From NCBI GenBank assembly GCA_001312325.1, contig BBDJ01000027.1, positions 1 to 64,000 of the forward strand: a stretch of DNA of 64,000 bases, given 5' to 3'. This document shows positions 59,444 to 64,000 of the stretch, in pieces. The notes under the pieces were generated by a model. That model had not been told where the DNA came from, did not search any database, and saw only the letters and a list, made by a program, of their open reading frames with translations. Within the stretch, counting starts at the first letter, position 1. Every line of letters begins with the position of its first letter. Source of the stretch: Lysinibacillus pakistanensis (GTDB lineage: Bacteria > Bacillota > Bacilli > Bacillales_A > Planococcaceae). A program made the translations under genes and the position numbers.

Positions 59444-60249
59444 ATGATGAAGAATAAATTTTTCTTACTTATGCTTGTTCTAGTAATTGGTGTACTAGCT
59501 GCATGTGGTGCAAAAGAAAATAAAGACAATAGTGCAAATTCAAATGCTGATGGGACTACAGAGCAAAAGCAAGTATTAAAAGTAGGTACTTCTGCTGACT
59601 ATGCACCATTTGAGTATGTGGATGCTGCAAAAGGTGAAGATATTATCGGGTTTGATATAGATTTAATCAAATTAGTTGGTGAAAAAAATTGGTGTAGACA
59701 TGCAAGTGCAGGATATGGATTTTAACAGCCTAGTACCAGCATTACAAGCAGGTAAAATTGATGTAGTTATTTCAGGTATGACGCCAAACCCAGAACGTGA
59801 ACAAGTCGTTGATTTCACGGATAAATACAATGAGACAGAACAAGTAATTATCGTGAAAAAGGAAAGCGGTATTAAAAAAGAGGCTGATTTAGCTGGCAAG
59901 AAAATTGGTGTGCAAACAGCTTCTATACAAGAAAATTTAGGGAATAATATTGCAAAAAAAAGTAGATGCAACTGTTGAAGGACGTACTCGAATTCCTGAA
60001 ATCATCCAGGATATGATGTCTAAACGTTTGGATGCCGGAGTTTTAGAAGGCGGCGTTGCCAAAGGTTATCTCAAAACTAATGATAAATTAGCTGCTTTCC
60101 CTGTTGAAGAGCAACCAGAAGATTTCAAAGCAATCGCTGTTCCTAAAGGAAGCGACCTAAAAGATAAAATTAACAAAGCATTAAAAGAATTAGCTGATGA
60201 AGGTAAAATTCAAGAGCTAGAAGAAAAATGGTTAGAAAAAGTTGAATAA
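59444..60249 (+). CDS. Polar amino-acid ABC transporter, solute-binding lipoprotein
   Basis: About 266 residues. Signal and lipobox: FLLMLVLVIGVLAAC-GAK. SBP_bac_3 fold: KVGTSADYAPFEYVDAAKGE, IGFDIDLIKLVGEKIGVDMQ, VISGMTPNPEREQVVDFTDK, YNETEQVIIVKKESGIKKEA, and a helical end. Two seven-A runs, near 59683-59689 and 59954-59960, must be six. AAAAGGAGATCTT lies before the ATG. Likely arginine, lysine or cystine/glutamine family; resembles ArtP. First gene of a three-gene importer. Confidence 0.9.
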
Positions 60250-60334
60250 ATAAATGGACTGCGATAGCTCTATTTTGGGCTATCGCTTGTGCTTTTCATA
60301 TTCATAACAGAAATCAAGAAAGGAGGGAGATGCT

Positions 60335-60993
60335 GTGAATTTAGATTTTTCAGCTATCGTTCCCTCTATTCCTTATATATTAAAAGGAATAGGTGTTACA
60401 CTTCAAATTGCAATTGGTGCCTCGATTATCGGTTTTATCGTAGGGGTGCTACTCGCATTATGTAAAATTGGTAAAGTGAGTATTTTACGTTGGTTTGCAG
60501 ATTTTTATACATCCATTTTCCGAGGTACACCACTTGTCCTACAATTATTAATTATTTACTATGCAGTACCACAGCTATTTGATATTCAAATCGAACCAAT
60601 TCCAACAGCGATTATGGCTTTCGGCTTAAACTCTGGTGCTTATATTTCAGAAATAATTCGTGCTGGTATTAATGCAGTTGATAAAGGCAGATGGAAGCGG
60701 CACAAGCACTTGGAATTCCCTATACAAAAATGATGAAGGATATTATTATCCCACAAGCAGTAAAAAATATTTTACCCTCTTTAGTCAATGAATTTATCAC
60801 ATTAAATAAAGAAACAGCAGTAGTAACAGTTATTAGTGCCTTAGATATTATGCGTCGTGCTTATATTGTTGGGGGTTCGACATATCGCTACCTTGAGCCA
60901 TTACTCTTCGCCGGTGTAATTTATTACATCATGACGCTTGTTTTAACGTTCCTTGGTAAACGAATCGAGAAAGGAATGAGAAAAAGTGATTAG
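60335..60993 (+). CDS. Polar amino-acid ABC transporter permease
   Basis: About 219 residues from GTG 60335 (AAGGAGGGAGATGCT). HisM/ArtQ family: [60 protein letters not shown] (EAA loop), [20 protein letters not shown]. One G is missing near 60688 ([12 protein letters not shown] expected); this is a short GGG run. Overlaps the ATPase start by 8 bp. Confidence 0.9.
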
Positions 60994-61710
60994 AATTGAA
61001 GATCTTCATAAGTCATATGGACAAAATGAGGTACTGAAAGGAATCTCAACTGAAATTAAAGAAAAAGAGGTTATTGCCATTATCGGTCCATCCGGTTCGG
61101 GTAAATCAACATTTCTTCGCTGCTTAAATCTATTAGAAGAGCCAACGAGTGGAAAAATTACTATTGCTGGTGATGTTCTAACAGATAAAGGGACAAATAT
61201 TATGAAAATACGTGAAGAAGTCGGCATGGTTTTTCAGCATTTTCATCTTTTTCCTCATAAAACAGTACTAGAAAATTTAACATATGCACCCATAAATGTG
61301 AAGGGAATGGACAAGTCGGCTGCTATAAAAAATGCAGAGGAGTTACTAACAAAAGTGGGGCTATTTGAGAAGCGCCATGAGTATCCTAACCGTTTGTCTG
61401 GCGGGCAAAAGCAACGTGTTGCCATTGCTCGTGCCCTTGCAATGGATCCAAGGGTAATTTTATTTGATGAGCCTACCTCTGCACTTGATCCAGAAATGGT
61501 TAAAGAGGTTTTGGCGGTTATGAAAAATCTTGCAGAGACAGGGATGACGATGTTAATCGTTACACATGAGATGGGCTTCGCTCGTGAGGTGGCAGATCGC
61601 ATCCTATTCCTTGATGGCGGGAAGCTAATTGAGGATGCTCCACCAGAACAATTTTTTTACAGAGCCATCTACTCAGCGTGCAAAGGATTTTTTTAGAGAA
61701 AGTGCTATAG
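60986..61710 (+). CDS. Polar amino-acid ABC transporter ATPase
   Basis: About 240 residues. Walker [13 protein letters not shown]-loop [10 protein letters not shown], signature [15 protein letters not shown], Walker [17 protein letters not shown]-loop IVTHEMGFA. Two seven-T runs (61651-61657, 61688-61694) must each be six; this restores the canonical end [18 protein letters not shown] with TAG at 61710. GlnQ/ArtM type, so polar amino-acid uptake. Confidence 0.93.
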
Positions 61711-61765
61711 TTTAATACTCCATCATAAAAAAACAATAGCTATGCCAAGCGGATAAGGCCATAAA

Positions 61766-61814
61766 GCACGGTGATTGTTAGATAAATTTCTAATAATCAT
61801 CGTGCATTTTTTTT
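61766..61814 (+). terminator. Terminator after amino-acid ABC operon
   Basis: GCACGGTGATTGTTAGA and TCTAATAATCATCGTGC form a 17-bp stem with two weak pairs and a T8 tail, bordering the convergent gene. Confidence 0.85.
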
Positions 61815-61815
61815 A

Positions 61816-62886
61816 TTAAGAAAATTCTTCTGTTAATGAAGAAAACGTAAAAAGTTTCTTTATTGTTTCGATGGTAAACAATTCCTCAATATGATAAGCT
61901 CCTGCTGGGTGATGGTGTTCAAGTAATTCAGTAGCAACAGTTGCTACAATTTTAGCTGTTACCATTGATTCGTCATGCTCCAAAAATGTTATTGCTACAG
62001 CTCTCTCCTCAAACTGATCCCTACCAATCGCCTCTACCTTAATGCCACATACATCAGAACCAATTTTTATTTTTTTGAATAGCTGATGCAAGTAGTTGTT
62101 GTACTTTGTCCAATTTTAGCATATAGGATAGACGACTTTTTTTGTAAAAACGAGACGAATCGATTGAGCGACTCTACATCAAAGCCCATTCTCGTAACGA
62201 TTTGACTAGTTGAGAAATGCTTGGTTAATGTATGTTGATCAGAAAAATTAAATTGATAGAGACTACGCTTTCCAACACCCTTAAATTGAACAACTCTCCT
62301 ATTTGTAAAGTTAGTGATGGTCTGCCTTTTATGCTGATAATTAAGGTGGTAGGGCTGATTCAGCTGGTCCAAAATCCATAAAACTGCCGCAGTGCCATGA
62401 GTATCACCAGCTCCAAGTAAAATTGAGATATGAAGCTGATCGATAGTAGTTAATTGCTGTGCAGCATGCATCGCCATTAAATTAGTTAATCCTGGTGCCA
62501 TACCAACACTGTAAACGATTGTAGAATGATGTTGTTCAGCAATTGGATGAAGATCCTCTAATTTTTTTTAGAAAGGCATAGCTGGCAGTAATATCAATAT
62601 ACATAATGCCCTCCCTCAAGCAGAGCTGAGTAAATGCAGTATCTTGTTGCTCTAAACACATAATCACAAGCGCTACACCTTCTAATTGCTGTGGGTTTAC
62701 AGTCTTTGACACATCCATCTGTATTGGGGTTGCAAGATGATTGCAGCGAGCGCAAAATAGCTTAGCCTTTTCTATATTTCTACCAGCGATCACTATTCTA
62801 TTCGGGTAGCTTCGTAGCAGAAGTTTTGCTATTTTTCCACCGACTTCACCATAGCCTCCAACAATTAAGATATTCTTTTTATTCAT
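61816..62886 (-). CDS. Saccharopine-dehydrogenase-like NAD(P)-binding protein
   Basis: About 356 residues. Rossmann start MNKKNILIVGGYGEVGGKIA (GGxGxVG), then IMYIDITASYAFLKKLEDLH and VYSVGMAPGLTNLMAMHAAQ as in saccharopine dehydrogenase/LYS9-like enzymes; C-terminal domain with HHPAGAYHIEELFTIETIKK. Breaks: the eight-T run at 62563-62570 (seven), an extra A in AAAA near 62118, and seven T near 62068-62074 (six). Overlaps the methyltransferase stop (ATGA). Fur-box context suggests a metallophore or amino-acid-derived product; that is inference. Confidence 0.82.
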
Positions 62887-63588
62887 ATAAAATCTTCTCC
62901 CTTAATAGCTACTAATGCGTCAATCATATGTGTTTTAAAATAGGGAATGATTGTTGTAAAGCCGACCTCCTGCAACAAAACAATAAGTGATTCGAATCTA
63001 ATCGGATGTGTTGTAATGCTAAAGGATTGTTCAAAACGTTGCCAATGATTTTCAGAAATTCCGTTATGGAGCATAGAGCTTCGCCAATAGAGGAGCTGAT
63101 GCTTGAGTGCTGAGGAATTTAAATCAGCATTTATAGATGATATAAATAACACACCATTTACCTTCAAGCTTTCTGCTATTTTTTTGAAGCATGGCTTTCT
63201 TTTGATCAACATCTTTCATAAAATGTAAAACTAAATGACAGGTAGCTACATCAAATAAGTCTTTTACATTTAATGTTAGTAAATCTTTTTCAACCCATTC
63301 AATATTAAGTACATATGGTAGAATATTAATTTGTTTAGCTGCTAGCTCTAGCATTACATGGGATGTATCAACTGCGGTGAAATGAGCAGAAGGTAATGAT
63401 TCACCTAATGTTAGTAGCTCTTGTCCGCCACCTGCGCCTACTACTAAAATTTTATGTTTTGTAGGAAAGCTATGAAGTATATTTACCATCATGTCATAAA
63501 TAAGATCGTAGCCAATAATCTTCTGACGAATGGATTGTTGGTATGCAAAAACAGAAGAGTCATCCCAATTGTGTAATGATTTGGTCAT
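62883..63588 (-). CDS. Class I SAM-dependent methyltransferase
   Basis: About 234 residues. Motif I ILVVGAGGGQELLTLGESLP, motif II TAVDTSHVMLELAAKQI, motif III FDVATCHLVLHFMKD. Seven T near 63177-63184 must be six, restoring AMLQKIAESLKVNGVLFISS. AGGAGGTATTTAA precedes the ATG at 63588. First gene of a two-gene unit with the dehydrogenase-like protein; its acceptor is unknown. Confidence 0.88.
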
Positions 63589-63835
63589 TTAAATACCTCC
63601 TAAATTTTTGTGGGTAGTAGATGAATAGTGTAACTGCTTCATCTTTAAGCAATCATTCTTATGATAGATTGCTGACTGTCTTGTGAAGTCACCTAAGATT
63701 TGGCTTGGGCTGTTCCTTAAAATAAGTATTCGTACTTCCGTTTCCCATGTAATAAGCCTTTAGTTGATGTGACAGCAAGATGTTCGGAAAAATGGCTGGT
63801 GATTTTGGTGCGCTAATTGTTGCCTTGAATTCAAT
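63589..63835. other. Divergent intergenic region
   Basis: No coding region visible between the methyltransferase start and the Fur-box-like site. Probably holds the promoters of both divergent units. Confidence 0.4.
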
Positions 63836-63850
63836 TAAGAATTATTCTCA
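63836..63850. promoter_or_regulatory. Fur/Zur-box-like site
   Basis: TAAGAAT-T-ATTCTCA has the 7-1-7 symmetry of Bacillus Fur-family boxes (consensus TGATAAT-N-ATTATCA). It lies 58 bp upstream of the ATG of the last, truncated gene and within 250 bp of the divergent methyltransferase. Confidence 0.55.
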
Positions 63851-63907
63851 ATTATAAAGTCTTAGAAAAAAAAGAACTATCCATATTTCTGGGGGAGGTA
63901 AGTTTTT

Positions 63908-64000
63908 ATGAAGGATACACAATATTGGCGAAGAAAATCTGAACAATGCTTAAAGCACAGCGAAAATTCATTTGAATACCGCCAATTTATGATAGAAGCT
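63908..64000 (+). CDS. Start of an unidentified gene, cut by window end
   Basis: 31 residues visible: MKDTQYWRRKSEQCLKHSEN ... FMIEA. A strong GGGGGAGGTAAG lies at ideal spacing, so the start is secure. The N-terminal piece does not let me name a family; given the Fur-like site, a siderophore synthesis or uptake gene is a reasonable guess only. Confidence 0.55.
   Translation, partial: MKDTQYWRRKSEQCLKHSENSFEYRQFMIEA

Overview
This window looks like chromosome from a low-GC, Gram-positive, aerobic Bacillaceae/Caryophanaceae bacterium, most likely close to Lysinibacillus. Evidence: strong GGAGG-type ribosome binding sites with frequent TTG/GTG starts, a seven-gene mrp Na+/H+ antiporter operon, a YxlEFG-type ABC module, YtrA-type GntR control, and AT-rich intergenic DNA with many intrinsic terminators. 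The genus is my inference.

Reading caveat. About 35 otherwise well-conserved genes are each split by one or more frame changes. More than 60 of these fall exactly at A/T runs that appear here as 7 or 8 bases, and removing one base (two at a few 8-base runs) restores the family-standard protein. A smaller set (for example in aceA, int, mrpA, mrpG and an amino-acid permease) are one-base losses or gains in short runs. Housekeeping genes are hit as often as mobile ones, so I read this mainly as base-calling or assembly error rather than gene decay. I annotate such genes as single coding regions and state where the frame must be repaired.

Layout. 0-6.4 kb: LytTR regulator divergent from the glyoxylate shunt (aceA, aceB), an O-methyltransferase and a LysR regulator. 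6.45-25.7 kb: an integrated element bounded by a 12-bp direct repeat (GTTGATATATCA). It carries an integrase, a divergent XRE repressor, a DUF771-like protein, a PrimPol-DUF927 replication protein followed by GTTAC iterons, small zinc proteins, an orphan ClpP-type prohead protease with a coiled-coil partner, late-regulator-like proteins, and a cargo zone: secreted putative toxin with putative immunity protein, a HEPN protein and several membrane proteins. A second XRE/replication-type module follows. I recognise no portal, capsid, large terminase or tail gene, so it resembles a phage satellite (PICI-like) or a strongly reduced prophage. 25.7-36 kb: GntR/DUF1648 pair, two-component system, 13-repeat SEL1 protein, unusual GT2 glycosyltransferase, CsoR/CstR-type regulator and two tandem secreted transglutaminase-like proteins. 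36-42.6 kb: five-gene operon on the minus strand (solute-binding lipoprotein, ATPase, fused permease, argininosuccinate-lyase-like enzyme, GlcNAc-kinase-like protein). 42.7-52.5 kb: EamA exporter, GNAT, PfkB kinase, protein phosphatase, YxlEFG-like ABC genes, HEPN-like/CBS protein, DUF421, Fsr-type MFS and a USP protein. 53.2-59 kb: mrpABCDEFG. 59-61.7 kb: 21-bp phased repeat and a polar amino-acid ABC transporter. 61.8-64 kb: methyltransferase/saccharopine-dehydrogenase-like pair divergent from a truncated gene behind a Fur-box-like site.

How it works together: the core encodes acetate use, Na+/H+ homeostasis and nutrient uptake; the element adds a self-contained integration and replication machine with a competition/defence cargo that is the most promising place for undescribed biology.
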